DNA of 64,000 bases from Labilibaculum manganireducens (GTDB lineage Bacteria > Bacteroidota > Bacteroidia > Bacteroidales > Marinifilaceae), in the NCBI RefSeq assembly GCF_002843385.1, contig NZ_MVDE01000020.1, positions 1 through 64,000 on the forward strand, written 5' to 3'. Below are positions 17,656 through 27,027 of the stretch, in pieces; position 1 is the first letter of the stretch, and the number at the start of each line of letters is the position of its first letter. The notes beneath the pieces are model-generated. The model made no database searches, had not been told where the DNA came from, and was given only the letters and a program-made list of their open reading frames with translations. The translations under genes were made by a program, and so were the position numbers.

Positions 17656-18381
17656 CTAATGAGGCACTTGTTCTGTAATAGGATTCAACAAAGCGTGTAT
17701 CTGTTTACTGTCACCAACCGGAACTTCAAACTGGTTTTTCTCTAAAGATACAAATAATTCATCTGCCACTTCTGATGGTGGAATACCATTGGCACCACCA
17801 ATCTCAGCTGAAAATTGCGTGTTTACCAAAGGTGGATATACTTCATATACTCCAAGTTTTTCATTTTCTGCAAAGGTATCTCTCAAGCCTTGCGTATAAC
17901 TATGAAGTGCCGCTTTACTGGCCGAATAAGTAGGCAGGTATTTGTTTGACCTAAACACCGCGATAGACGAAATATTGATAATTGCAGCCTCTTTTTGTTG
18001 CAAAAGCTGTTGCGTTAATAGTGATGTAAAATGGATAACACTAATGTAATTGGTGTTAATTTCCTGATAAGCTTTTTCAGCAGCATCATTACAATCAGCT
18101 AAATCATTCATAAAAGCTGCACCAGCATTATTTACGATGATATTCACGTTTGGGTACTTGGTTTTCAGTTCTTCCGCAATGTGAATTCTGTCTGCTTCAA
18201 TGGATAAATCTCCTTGTATAGCAACAGCATTATCCAGTTCTTTCAAAGCAGTTTGAAGACGCTCTTCGTTACGCCCATTGATAATAATTTTATTACCTGC
18301 TGCGCTTAACTTTTTAGCTATTGCTAATCCAATTCCTGCACTTCCACCACTGATGAAAACTGTGTTTCCTGATGTTTTCAT
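17656..18381 (-). CDS. SDR family oxidoreductase
   Basis: A 241-residue short-chain dehydrogenase with SGGSAGIG at the cofactor site, NNAGAAF, NISSIAVF and the YSASK active-site pair. It is more distant from the other two SDRs than they are from each other. Its stop is 27 bases before the next SDR start, and it lies 26 bases after the old yellow enzyme stop, so it is within one transcript. It probably acts on a small carbonyl substrate with NADPH; nothing specific can be said. Confidence 0.9.
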   Translation of the reverse strand: MKTSGNTVFISGGSAGIGLAIAKKLSAAGNKIIINGRNEERLQTALKELDNAVAIQGDLSIEADRIHIAEELKTKYPNVNIIVNNAGAAFMNDLADCNDAAEKAYQEINTNYISVIHFTSLLTQQLLQQKEAAIINISSIAVFRSNKYLPTYSASKAALHSYTQGLRDTFAENEKLGVYEVYPPLVNTQFSAEIGGANGIPPSEVADELFVSLEKNQFEVPVGDSKQIHALLNPITEQVPH

Positions 18382-18407
18382 TATTATTGAATATTTAATT
18401 TTAAAAT

Positions 18408-19505
18408 TTATTGATTATTTAGAGTTGGATAATCTGTATATCCTTTTTCGCCTGGAGTATAAAAGGTGTCTTGGTCTGGTGCACTAAGTAATGCATCGGT
18501 TTTGAATCTTTCAACCAAATCGGGATTTGCAATAAACGGAACTCCAAAAGAAACTAAATCGGCATCCCCCTCATTCAAGACTTTTTTTGCAGTTTCTTTA
18601 TTAAATCCTCTGTTGATAATAACAGTCCCTTTGTATATTTTTCGGAAATGCTTAGCCACTTCCTGAATTGCATCTGAAATACCAGAAACATCAGTAAATG
18701 GCTCAATTAAATGAATATAAGCCAGGTCGTAATCATTTAACCGGTTCACGATATAGTCATAAAGAGCGATGGTTTCATCATCTACTAAAATCCCCATAAT
18801 TCCATTTAATGAAGGATTTAGGCGAATTCCTACTTTTTTAATATCAACCACTTGTTTCAATTCATCTAAAATATCAAACAAAATTCTAGCACGATTTTCC
18901 ACAGAACCACCATATTCATCTTCACGAAAGTTTGTGTTTTTACTGAAGAATTGTTGCAGCAAATAACCATTAGCACCGTGAAGTTCTACACCATCAAAAC
19001 CTGCTGCGAAAGCATTGATTGCTCCCTGTTTAAAATCAGCAATGGTTCTTTTAATATCTTCAATAGTCATAGCTTGTGAAACTTCGGAAGGTTTAAAACC
19101 TGTTGCAGTAAAAACCTGCTGATTCGGATTAACAGCCGATGGAGCTAAAGGCTTTTTTCCATTGTGTAAATCAGGATGCGAGTAAGCTCCTGTATGCCAT
19201 AATTGAGCAACTATCTTTCCTCCTTTTTTATGAACTGCTTCGGTTGTTAGTTTCCAACCTTCGACTTGTGCTGCAGTATAAATTCCGGGAACGTTAACAA
19301 CACCTATAGCTTCTTCGCTTATAAAAGTACCTTCTGTAATAATTACGCCTGCAGAAGCTCTTTGTTCATAATACTTTGCAGTAAGTTCAGTTGCTACATT
19401 ACCTACATTATTAGATCGACTTCTAGTCATAGGAGCCATCACAATTCGGTTGTTTAGCTGTACTCCATTTAACTGATAAGAATCAAAAATTGATAAATTT
19501 TCCAT
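18408..19505 (-). CDS. Alkene reductase, old yellow enzyme family
   Basis: A 365-residue FMN-dependent ene-reductase (NemA/OYE type). Evidence includes NRIVMAPMTRSR near the N-terminus, QLWHTGAYSHPDL, FDGVELHGANGYLLQQFFS carrying the catalytic HxxN site, FREDEYGGSVENR, and VSFGVPFIANPDLVERF at the end. It reduces activated C=C bonds with NADPH. ATG 19505 (MENLSIFDSYQ) is chosen; upstream in-frame codons lie in the operator region. First gene of the reductase cluster, with HxlR-type palindromes at its promoter, divergent from a dead hxlR gene. Confidence 0.93.
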   Translation of the reverse strand: MENLSIFDSYQLNGVQLNNRIVMAPMTRSRSNNVGNVATELTAKYYEQRASAGVIITEGTFISEEAIGVVNVPGIYTAAQVEGWKLTTEAVHKKGGKIVAQLWHTGAYSHPDLHNGKKPLAPSAVNPNQQVFTATGFKPSEVSQAMTIEDIKRTIADFKQGAINAFAAGFDGVELHGANGYLLQQFFSKNTNFREDEYGGSVENRARILFDILDELKQVVDIKKVGIRLNPSLNGIMGILVDDETIALYDYIVNRLNDYDLAYIHLIEPFTDVSGISDAIQEVAKHFRKIYKGTVIINRGFNKETAKKVLNEGDADLVSFGVPFIANPDLVERFKTDALLSAPDQDTFYTPGEKGYTDYPTLNNQ

Positions 19506-19532
19506 TATGTTTATAAATAAATTTGTAAGTTT

Positions 19533-19585
19533 ACTTGCATATTGCAAGTGTAAATATACAAACAACTTTCAATATGCAAGTTGTT
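19533..19585 (-). promoter_or_regulatory. OYE promoter with two HxlR-type palindromes
   Basis: On the minus strand a -33 TTG (19577-19579) and a -7 TATATTTA (19551-19558) are 18 bases apart, close to the Bacteroidetes TTG-N18-TAnnTTTG consensus. One palindrome, ACTTGCATATTGCAAGT (19533-19549), lies just downstream of -7. Another, with arms AACAACT/AGTTGTT (19561-19585), covers -33. The same layout recurs at 20872-20920, so these are probably operators of the HxlR proteins and mediate repression. Confidence 0.65.
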
Positions 19586-19600
19586 TTTTAAAAATATTTT

Positions 19601-19989
19601 ATGAAACGAGTAAAAAAAGATCCAACAGCCCATTGAGTTGTTCACTTGACGTATTTGGCAACAAGTGGTAATTACTCAGTATCCGAGACTTGATGTTTTA
19701 TAAAAAAAACTCTAATGACTTTTTAAAGTCGGAAGAAGGTATCGCAACCAATATTTTAGTGTCAAGACTAAAAGTACTTGAAGAAAACGACATAATTGAA
19801 AAACTGGAGCACCCCGGCAGTAAGGCTAAAACATTGCACTGACTTACACAAAAAGGAATTGACTTGTTGCCAATAATTATGGAAGTTTACATTTGGTCAG
19901 ACAAATATTTTACAGCGCCAACCAACATAAAAGCAACAATTAAAGAAGTGAAAAAAGATAAATTTGTATCAAAACATCATTTTCTTTAA
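19601..19989 (+). pseudogene. Degenerate HxlR family regulator
   Basis: Translation in shifting frames recovers an HxlR protein parallel to the intact one at 20941: CSLDVFGNKW, RDLMFYKKNSNDFLKSEEG, IATNILVSRLKVLEEND, KLEHPGSKAKTL and LTQKGIDLLPIIMEVYIWSDK. There is a frameshift before the CSLD block, an in-frame stop after NKW, and a TGA within the wing (TLH-stop-LTQKG). The gene is divergent from the OYE cluster, where a local regulator would be expected, so the cluster has lost its own repressor and may now rely on the paralogue 1 kb away. Confidence 0.8.
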
Positions 19990-20035
19990 CAGTTGGGGCG
20001 GACAGCTCAACAAGTTGAAGTTTATCTTTTTTACT

Positions 20036-20062
20036 CTAACGATATATTGTATATGCTTTCAT
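20036..20062 (-). pseudogene. Eight-codon stub of an MDR reductase gene
   Basis: After the SDR at 20075 the minus strand reads ATG AAA GCA TAT ACA ATA TAT CGT TAG (20062 to 20036). The first six codons encode MKAYTI, exactly the start of the MDR protein that follows the paralogous SDR at 16861. The stub marks the break point where the duplicated SDR-MDR module was truncated against the tail of the dead hxlR gene. Confidence 0.6.
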
Positions 20063-20074
20063 ACTGTTGTGTTC

Positions 20075-20839
20075 TTATTTTAAATATTGCTCCGATTTCT
20101 TTGGATTAACCAATGCAAACGCCAATTTTGGGAACAAGCGATTAAGAAAATAAAAGGTTGAAGTATAGCCCATACGAATTGTGTATCGGTCTTTTTTCAA
20201 TCCTGCAATCAATCCTTTGATAAGTTTTTCGGTGCTCATTTTTTTTATCTTTCTATGAGCAATTAGTTCGGTTTCTACCGCAGGTGGCAATAGTTCGAAT
20301 ACTTTTACATGGCTGTTTGCAATTCGTAAATGCTCTCTCAACGATTTTGTGTAAAATGCCAGGGCAGTTTTGGTAGCCGAATAAGTTGCTTCAAGCAATG
20401 AAGGCACATAACTTAAAACGGATGTTGTGTTGATGATTGCACTTTCTTTTCTTGATTTCAGCATATCCAAAAAGAGATTATTTAAACGTATAACAGCCAA
20501 GTAATTGATATTCATTTCGTAGGCAGCTCCTTCTAAATGCCTGTTGTTGGTAACACCTAAATTTGACGGCATAACCCCAACACCTGCATTGTTGTAAAGA
20601 ATATCAATTCCGCCCAAATCTTTAACTTGATTGTAGAGCGAAATTGCATCTTCAGCTTTTGCTGCATCACTTTTTATAGCTATTAAATTCGGATACAGTT
20701 TTTTTGCGGCATCTAATTTTTCTTGATTCCGTCCGGTGATGATAACCTTTGAACCAATTTCTAAAAATTGTTTGGCAGCTTCAAATCCAATGCCAGCACT
20801 GCCTCCTGTAATTAAAATTGTCTTATTTCTTAAGTCCAT
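20075..20839 (-). CDS. SDR family oxidoreductase
   Basis: A 254-residue short-chain dehydrogenase, paralogue of the protein at 16861. It has TGGSAGIG at the NADP site, TGRNQEKLDAAKKLYPNL after the second strand, NNAGVGVMPSNLGVTNNRHL, NTTSVLSYVPS and the YSATK active-site pair. It is divergent from the intact hxlR gene, with a 101-base intergenic region holding a good promoter and two palindromes, so repression by that HxlR protein is expected. The following MDR gene is reduced to eight codons. Confidence 0.9.
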   Translation of the reverse strand: MDLRNKTILITGGSAGIGFEAAKQFLEIGSKVIITGRNQEKLDAAKKLYPNLIAIKSDAAKAEDAISLYNQVKDLGGIDILYNNAGVGVMPSNLGVTNNRHLEGAAYEMNINYLAVIRLNNLFLDMLKSRKESAIINTTSVLSYVPSLLEATYSATKTALAFYTKSLREHLRIANSHVKVFELLPPAVETELIAHRKIKKMSTEKLIKGLIAGLKKDRYTIRMGYTSTFYFLNRLFPKLAFALVNPKKSEQYLK

Positions 20840-20871
20840 ATTTCTCTCTATTTAAAAATTTACTATTTTTG

Positions 20872-20920
20872 CTTGCAAATTGCAAGTTCAAAGATAATCA
20901 TCCACTTGCGCTTTGCAAGT
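20872..20920 (-). promoter_or_regulatory. SDR promoter with two HxlR operators
   Basis: On the minus strand a -33 TTG (20916-20918) is followed after 19 bases by a -7 TATCTTTG (20889-20896), a match to the Bacteroidetes consensus. The palindrome ACTTGCGCTTTGCAAGT (20904-20920) covers -33, and CTTGCAAATTGCAAG (20872-20886) lies directly downstream of -7. The arrangement matches that before the OYE gene. Binding by the adjacent HxlR protein would block transcription. Confidence 0.7.
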
Positions 20921-20940
20921 TGTTTGTAAAATATTTTTTT

Positions 20941-21354
20941 ATGAAAGAGAAAAAAAAAAGGTCGAATTGTCCCGTTAGCTGTTCGCTTGATATTTGGGGC
21001 GACAAATGGTCGTTGCTTATTGTTCGAGATTTAATGTTTTCAAAACAATGTACTTATGGCGACTTTCTGAAATCAGAAGAGAAAATTGCAACCAATATAT
21101 TGGCTTCACGTCTGCAAACACTTGAAGAAAACAGAATCATTACTAAATCTGACCACCCTGACAGTAAAGCAAAGGTTTTATACAAGCTTACCCAAAAAGG
21201 AATTGATTTGCTGCCCATAATGATTGAAATAAATTTGTGGGCAGAAAAGTATTTTACGATACCAGCCGACCAGAAAGCAATTTTAAAAGAAGTGAAGAAA
21301 GACAAAGAAACATTTATTAAAACAGCGAAAAATGATTTGAAGAAAATGATTTGA
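20941..21354 (+). CDS. HxlR family transcriptional regulator
   Basis: A 137-residue winged-helix regulator. The start at 20941 gives the family beginning NCPVSCSLDIWGDKWSLLIV, with the conserved Cys near residue 10 that in some HxlR proteins senses electrophiles or oxidants. The recognition helix region is EEKIATNILASRLQTLEENR, followed by the wing KAKVLYKLTQKGIDLLPIM. An in-frame ATG at 20818 lies in the divergent SDR and is not used. It likely represses the adjacent SDR and perhaps the OYE cluster, whose own hxlR gene is dead. Confidence 0.92.
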   Translation: MKEKKKRSNCPVSCSLDIWGDKWSLLIVRDLMFSKQCTYGDFLKSEEKIATNILASRLQTLEENRIITKSDHPDSKAKVLYKLTQKGIDLLPIMIEINLWAEKYFTIPADQKAILKEVKKDKETFIKTAKNDLKKMI

Positions 21355-21357
21355 CAA

Positions 21358-21495
21358 AAAAGTGGCCACCAACACACCATATAAATAAGAGTTTCAGCGG
21401 TATGCAAAGTGTTGTAGTCCGCTTCAAATTTTCGTGCCACTTGACAGGAAATCGGTTGCAATCGCTTACTGACCATATTATAAAACGTTAGCGGT
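21358..21495 (+). other. Structured spacer, attC-like
   Basis: No gene is seen. After GTGGCCACCAACACACC come TTTCAGCGGTATGC (shared in form with the spacer at 3670), a GC-rich centre, and CGTTAGCGGTTATT (from 21486) shortly before the next start. The final block is nearly the same as CGTTAGCGGTCATT at 2537. These paired features at both ends of single genes suggest cassette-type recombination sites. Confidence 0.35.
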
Positions 21496-21511
21496 TATTA
21501 TAAAGAAACGA

Positions 21512-22267
21512 ATGAAGAAACAATATCATATACTAAACGGGGATTCGTTAAAACATCAGTTACCTGAAGCTATTCAAGGCGAGTTCATTGTAGCTCGGGA
21601 ATGTTTGGTAGATGGAAATGTAGAAGGAAACAATCTGACTGAACTTATTCATACAAGAGCCACCTTCATAAGTCTAAATTATGAAGGTTACAATGAGCAG
21701 AATTATTATGAAAAAACAGTTCCCGAGTTTCTGAAAATGCAAGGTATTCCTGATAATGTTGATATTAATTTTTGGTTTGAAGATGACTTATTTTGTCAAG
21801 TAAATTTTTGGTTTGTACTTAACTTGATTTACGAAAATTATAAAAATCAATCTATTTTCTTAATTCGACCCAAATTTAAAAGTGAATATAGTTTTGGTGG
21901 AATGAATGAAAAAGAGTTAATCACAGCATTTCAGACAAAAATAAAAATTGAATTATCTGAGATTATTGAATTAAGTAAATTATGGAAACTCTATCAACAG
22001 AATGATTGTAATAAAATGCTAAAAATAGCGAAGAAATTAGAAATTCAATTTCCTTTTCTTTATCCTGCCATTATAGCACAAAGAGACCGGTTTCCACAAA
22101 AAGGAAATTTAGGAAAACCAACACAATCACTTATTCAAATAATGGACGAACTTAATACTATTGAATTCGAGCCCGTCTTTAGTGAATTTAGTAAACGAGA
22201 AGGAATATATGGATTTGGTGATTTACAAGTGAAACGACTGATTAACAAAATAACAAACAACCGATAA
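21512..22267 (+). CDS. DUF1835 domain protein
   Basis: A 251-residue protein that starts with the DUF1835 pattern YHILNGDSLKHQLPEAIQGE, followed by FIVARECLVDGNVEG and a charged middle region including the INFWFEDDLFCQVNFWFVL block. The C-terminal half is helical and ends VKRLINKIT. DUF1835 proteins are uncharacterised and often occur as single mobile genes. It is preceded by an attC-like spacer, consistent with cargo status. No catalytic residues are recognised. Confidence 0.8.
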   Translation: MKKQYHILNGDSLKHQLPEAIQGEFIVARECLVDGNVEGNNLTELIHTRATFISLNYEGYNEQNYYEKTVPEFLKMQGIPDNVDINFWFEDDLFCQVNFWFVLNLIYENYKNQSIFLIRPKFKSEYSFGGMNEKELITAFQTKIKIELSEIIELSKLWKLYQQNDCNKMLKIAKKLEIQFPFLYPAIIAQRDRFPQKGNLGKPTQSLIQIMDELNTIEFEPVFSEFSKREGIYGFGDLQVKRLINKITNNR

Positions 22268-22794
22268 TCCAAGGGGCTAAAAAAACCTCCTGAAATGAGC
22301 AATACAGCATTTATCCTGTTTTCTTGAATTGATGTTACCCCAAATAAGAACCTCAATTCTATTTACAAATAAAAGCTTTTCAATTTTGATGCATTCTTAA
22401 AATAGCTATATTCAATTTAGTCCCTAAAACGACTGGAGTAAAATTTCACATTTAAAACAGTTAAATTTAGGACATGAAAAGACGTTGAAACGCTCCTGAA
22501 ACCAACTCTTCCGGCCTGTTGGCAACAATAATACACCTTCTGGTGCAGAAGAATTAATTGAAAGTAAGGATAAAAATGAACCAATATCAAATACTGCGAT
22601 TATTCCGGCAATGCCCGAACTACTTTAATATGTTTCTTTAACACGTACTAAAAAGATCATTATATTTGCTGGATCCAGAAAAGCTCTTGGAATAGCGGTC
22701 AGGAATATTGATAACCGCTCCAGAAAACAATGTTGAAAACGATTATTCAAGAATAACTTAAACAAGAACAATGTAGTTCAAACTATATAACAAT
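22268..22794. other. Non-coding stretch with possible gene remnant
   Basis: No complete gene. From 22500 to 22628 there are 42 open plus-strand codons (FRPVGNNNTPSGAEELIESK, ending MPELL) with protein-like composition but no start and no recognised family. This may be the tail of a lost gene. No structured attC-like block was found here, and the accessory region appears to end in this stretch. Confidence 0.35.
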
Positions 22795-25700
22795 ATGGCG
22801 CATCAATTTGGTAAAACATGGTGGGGAGAACACTTTTTACAAGCATTAACAGATATTGACTATTCCAATAGGTTACCCCGTGGAAGAAGTTATGCCCGTA
22901 ATGGTTATGTAAGGGAAATTAATACAGCAAACAATAGGATTGATGCTAAGGTTAAAGGAAGTCGGCGTACTCCTTATAAGGTTGAGATCACTCTTCCAAT
23001 ATTTACAAAGGCAGAAAAAACAAAGTTGGTAAAAGCTATAACTGATGACCCATTGGTTCTTTCTCATTTACTAAATCGCGAATTACCTCATGAGCTGAAT
23101 GAAATTGCGCAGAAGAATAAAATAGCCGTTTTTCCAAATACATGGTCTGATTTTGATATGGAATGTTCTTGTCCTGACTGGGCAGTACCATGTAAACATC
23201 TGGCCTCAGTAATATATATGCTTTCGGCAGAAATTGATCGAAACCCATTTTTAATTTTTCAATTACATGGACTGGATATTCTAAAGGAGCTGGCAAAAGC
23301 AGCGATGATACTTAATAAAGAAATGAGTATCCCAGATTTTGAACAACTATTCCTTGATGAAGCACTTGTTGTATCTGATGAGAATAATGATAATGACAGT
23401 AATTTTGACCTTTCGAAAGTGATACCACAAACGGATAACTTGTTATCGCTACTAGAGACAAAAACGGTTTTTTACGACAAGCCATTTGTTCCCATATTAC
23501 GCAAAAACTACAAAGCTGTAAGTCGTCATTCTAAAGCATTGCTGAATCAGGATGTTGTAGAATTTGAGTCTAAGGTTTTTGAAAGCATGGAAAAGTTGGA
23601 GTTATTTATAAATGATGACACCTCTTTTCATAAAGTCATATTTCATTCCGACAAAGGAGATTTGACTTTTGAAGCTTCTGATGATGGTTTTGATTCATTG
23701 ATTAACTTTTTGACCCGTTTACCAAAAAAATACGAACAGCGTCTCTCTAATGACTTAAGGGTTTTATACAGAGCATATCATTTAAGTCTAAAACTGGCTG
23801 ACTGTGGAGCTTTTATTCCTCAACTACTCGAATTGAAGAAAAAACAGAATGTTATCCGATGGATTCCGCCTGTTATTAATGAGGAAGTAAATGAGTTATT
23901 TAACACACTACAGAAAGATGTATCTCAAGAATTGATGCAAGTACAAATCAATGCAAGGAAGAGAAAATACCTATCCCCTCGTGAGCAAACCATAACTATT
24001 ATCTCTCTTTTCTTAACTCACTTCATAAAGGCGGCAGCACCTGCTTCTAATATTTTATATAAGGATACTGAATCTAAAATCGAACAATTATTCTTCAATA
24101 ATCACAAGCATTCATTTACAGAGCTTAGTGAAAACCAAATTCCCGAAGCCATACATCAATATCTTCAACGGTTTTACCTAAGCGATAAAACTTATGTGCC
24201 ACTGATTAAAATAGAAGATAATGCAGAGGAGAATACCTTTAACCTACAATTGTGGGTTGAAAACCGTAAAGATTCTATGCAGAAACTATTAACACTCCAT
24301 AATTTCATTGAGGATAAAGCATATAATAAGTTCAAAGCCTCATTGTTTCAATCACTGGCAAGCTTATCGAGGGATTTTCCTGCTATAAAACCACTGATTT
24401 CTTCTTCAGGTGCAGAACAATTAATATTTGATGCAGATAGTTTTGCTGAAGTATTATTGAAAATCTTACCCTCAGTTAAGTTGTTGGGCATCCGCATTTT
24501 ATTACCTAATACACTAAAAAGCCTTGCTCGCCCTAAAGCATCATTAAAATTAGATAGTAAGCAATCTGATTCTACAGGCAAGAGTTACTTGAATCTTGAT
24601 GAAATGCTTCAATTTGAATGGCAGATAGCTATAGGAGATAAAACCATCCCGATTAGCGAATTTAAGAAATTGGTTAGGAACATATCCGGAGTGGTTAATA
24701 TCAAAGGTGAATATGTGTTGATTGACCAAAAAGAGATTCAAACACTGCTTAATAATCTGGATGAAAACAAGGATCTTTCACGTGTTGACCTGCTTCAATC
24801 TGCTCTGTCAGAAGAATATCATGAAGCCAAAATTACGCTGTCAACAACTGCTCGAAAGATTATAAACGAGCTGTTGAAAGGGGAACAAAAAGCCATCCCT
24901 AAGAATTTAAATGCCACCTTACGACCTTATCAGGAGCGGGGATATCAATGGTTGTATAAAAACAGTAAGGTCGGGTTTGGAAGTATTATTGCCGATGATA
25001 TGGGACTTGGAAAAACACTGCAGGTCATCAGTTTATTACTGCAATTTAAGCATGAAGGCCGTTTCGATACAAGAAAGGCTCTAATTGTTGTACCTACCAC
25101 CTTAATTACGAATTGGCAAAAAGAAATAGAACGGTTTGCCCCAGAGTTGATTCCACATATTTATCATGGCGCAAAACGTGAATTTAAAACAGATGCATGT
25201 GACTTAGTAATTACCTCCTATGGCATGTTACGCAGCGATGCATCAAAATTTCAAAAATTTAAATGGGAAGTACTTGCTATTGACGAAGCGCAAAACATTA
25301 AAAATCCTGGAACAGAGCAAACAAAAATAGTAAAGAAATTAAAAGCTGGGGTAAAAATTGCTATTAGTGGAACACCCGTTGAAAATCGGTTGAGTGAATA
25401 CTGGAGTTTATTCGACTTTGTTAACAAAGGATATCTTGGGTCGGCTAAGTATTTTAAAAAAACTTTTGCTTCTTCTATCGAAAATGATAACAATAAACTG
25501 CAGCTTGAACGTTTCAAAAAAATAACCGGTCCCTTTATTCTTCGGCGGTTAAAAACGGATAAGTCAATTATAAATGATTTGCCTGAAAAAATTGAACATG
25601 ACTGTTTTATTCAGCTCACAAAAGAACAAACTGCACTTTATCAGAGTGTGGTTGACAGCATGCTTAAATCGCTGAATAATACCGAGGCAAATTCGATAGA

Positions 25701-26322
25701 AAGGAAAGGATTAGTGCTTAAAATGATGACAGCCTTAAAACAGATCTGTAATCACCCATCTCAGTTTCTTAAGAAAGAAGACGATCGGGTTGATTTGTCA
25801 GGCAAAACGGAGATGCTGTTGGAACTGCTTCATTCGATCTGCGAGAACAATGAAAAGGTATTGATTTTCACGCAATACAAAGAAATGGGTCAGATACTTG
25901 CACGTATTCTGGAGGATGCTTTTGATACCAGACCGCTATTTTTGCATGGTGGTGTTGCCCGCCAAAAAAGAGATGATATGGTTGAAGAATTTCAGAACAA
26001 GAAGCATGTTAAAATCTTTATTCTATCTATAAAAGCGGGTGGTACAGGATTAAACTTAACGGCAGCCAACCATGTTATTCATTACGATTTATGGTGGAAT
26101 CCGGCTGTTGAAGCTCAGGCCACAGATAGGGCTTTCCGAATTGGACAGAAAAAGAATGTGCTGGTACACCGTATCATTTCAAAAGGAACCTTTGAAGAAA
26201 AAATTAATCAAATGTTACAGGATAAGAAACATTTGGCAGATTTAACTGTTGCAACCGGTGAAAAATGGATTGGTGATTTATCGGATAACGAACTGCAGGA
26301 ATTAGTTCAAATTAAAGCTTAA
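22795..26322 (+). CDS. SWIM zinc finger / SNF2 family DEAD-box helicase
   Basis: A 1175-residue Swi2/Snf2 ATPase that would translocate on double-stranded DNA and remodel protein-DNA complexes. The N-terminus carries a SWIM zinc finger (ECSCPDWAVPCKHLASV, residues 123-139). The middle is a long helical region. The ATPase core has motif I DDMGLGKT (Lys about 740), motif II DEAQ (about 830), motif III SGTPVENRLSEYWSLFDF, and C-terminal motifs LILSIKAGGTGLNL-like and ATDRAFRIGQKK. Bacterial SWIM-SNF2 proteins are common but poorly characterised; defence or chromosome-maintenance roles are proposed. It stands alone with no nuclease neighbour. Confidence 0.93.
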   Translation: MAHQFGKTWWGEHFLQALTDIDYSNRLPRGRSYARNGYVREINTANNRIDAKVKGSRRTPYKVEITLPIFTKAEKTKLVKAITDDPLVLSHLLNRELPHELNEIAQKNKIAVFPNTWSDFDMECSCPDWAVPCKHLASVIYMLSAEIDRNPFLIFQLHGLDILKELAKAAMILNKEMSIPDFEQLFLDEALVVSDENNDNDSNFDLSKVIPQTDNLLSLLETKTVFYDKPFVPILRKNYKAVSRHSKALLNQDVVEFESKVFESMEKLELFINDDTSFHKVIFHSDKGDLTFEASDDGFDSLINFLTRLPKKYEQRLSNDLRVLYRAYHLSLKLADCGAFIPQLLELKKKQNVIRWIPPVINEEVNELFNTLQKDVSQELMQVQINARKRKYLSPREQTITIISLFLTHFIKAAAPASNILYKDTESKIEQLFFNNHKHSFTELSENQIPEAIHQYLQRFYLSDKTYVPLIKIEDNAEENTFNLQLWVENRKDSMQKLLTLHNFIEDKAYNKFKASLFQSLASLSRDFPAIKPLISSSGAEQLIFDADSFAEVLLKILPSVKLLGIRILLPNTLKSLARPKASLKLDSKQSDSTGKSYLNLDEMLQFEWQIAIGDKTIPISEFKKLVRNISGVVNIKGEYVLIDQKEIQTLLNNLDENKDLSRVDLLQSALSEEYHEAKITLSTTARKIINELLKGEQKAIPKNLNATLRPYQERGYQWLYKNSKVGFGSIIADDMGLGKTLQVISLLLQFKHEGRFDTRKALIVVPTTLITNWQKEIERFAPELIPHIYHGAKREFKTDACDLVITSYGMLRSDASKFQKFKWEVLAIDEAQNIKNPGTEQTKIVKKLKAGVKIAISGTPVENRLSEYWSLFDFVNKGYLGSAKYFKKTFASSIENDNNKLQLERFKKITGPFILRRLKTDKSIINDLPEKIEHDCFIQLTKEQTALYQSVVDSMLKSLNNTEANSIERKGLVLKMMTALKQICNHPSQFLKKEDDRVDLSGKTEMLLELLHSICENNEKVLIFTQYKEMGQILARILEDAFDTRPLFLHGGVARQKRDDMVEEFQNKKHVKIFILSIKAGGTGLNLTAANHVIHYDLWWNPAVEAQATDRAFRIGQKKNVLVHRIISKGTFEEKINQMLQDKKHLADLTVATGEKWIGDLSDNELQELVQIKA

Positions 26323-26432
26323 TACCATTTTGAAATTAAAACAAGTCGGTAGAATGCCGTCCCGAATACATCGGGACAAGAATAACAATAAAATTGAACT
26401 CTCCAGGTTCCCCGCAACATAAGAAACAAAAA

Positions 26433-26453
26433 AGGGGCGAATCCCACGCCCCT
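26433..26453 (-). terminator. Rho-independent terminator of the LUD gene
   Basis: Arms AGGGGCG and CGCCCCT (7 bp, 7-base loop) are followed on the minus strand by a run of T. It starts 22 bases after the LUD stop codon. Confidence 0.75.
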
Positions 26454-26474
26454 CTATAATTATCGATAAAATTT

Positions 26475-26990
26475 CTAGATATCTTCGAGGACATAAACCA
26501 TTGTACGTAATACTTTCGATGAAAACCGGTGTCCTTTATCGGAAGAAGAAACTGAAATACTTGCTATTCCACCACCGAGTTCAATGGCACGCTTTCCTTT
26601 TAGTAATTCAAAATCGTCCATTGAATGAAGAATTTTGCTTGCCGGTATCACAACATGAAGTACTTCTGCCAGAAAAACGGTTAATAAAACATCCTGATCC
26701 TGAGTATCGATAATCAGCATTCCTGAATCTGCCAAAGCATAATCAGCTTCGAGTAACGCATTTTGAGCATTACTAATATCAAATGATGTTTTATCCAGAT
26801 TAAAACTTTTCAAACGAATAAATTCAAACTGAACGTTTTTCTTATTCGCAGCTTCAATAAAAAGTTTATAATCCACTTTTAACGGTTCGTGACCTAATTC
26901 ATTTGAACCCGATAAAAATGATTCCAAAAGGTTCCTTTTATTACTCCTAAAATTGATCTTTTTAATTTGTGTATCAGTCCTTACTTCCAT
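26475..26990 (-). CDS. LUD (LutC/YkgG-like) domain protein
   Basis: A 171-residue protein with the LUD fold signature NALLEADYALADSGMLIIDT in the centre and the downstream HVVIPASKILHSMDDFELL. The end (GKRAIELGGGIASISVSSSDKG) resembles the LutC C-terminus. LutC takes part in lactate oxidation with the iron-sulfur proteins LutA and LutB, which are not present here, so the role is open. The promoter is unusual: a -24/-12 element 40 bases upstream and a long palindrome 141 bases upstream suggest activation by the NtrC-type regulator encoded next door. Confidence 0.8.
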   Translation of the reverse strand: MEVRTDTQIKKINFRSNKRNLLESFLSGSNELGHEPLKVDYKLFIEAANKKNVQFEFIRLKSFNLDKTSFDISNAQNALLEADYALADSGMLIIDTQDQDVLLTVFLAEVLHVVIPASKILHSMDDFELLKGKRAIELGGGIASISVSSSDKGHRFSSKVLRTMVYVLEDI

Positions 26991-27027
26991 ACCCTTTAGA
27001 TTTTAAATGAAACATCAGCCATTTAAG

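Noticed and set aside
20818-20940. N-terminal extension of HxlR from ATG 20818
   Set aside because: It would run through the divergent promoter and operators; the family start NCPVSCSLDIWG fits ATG 20941.
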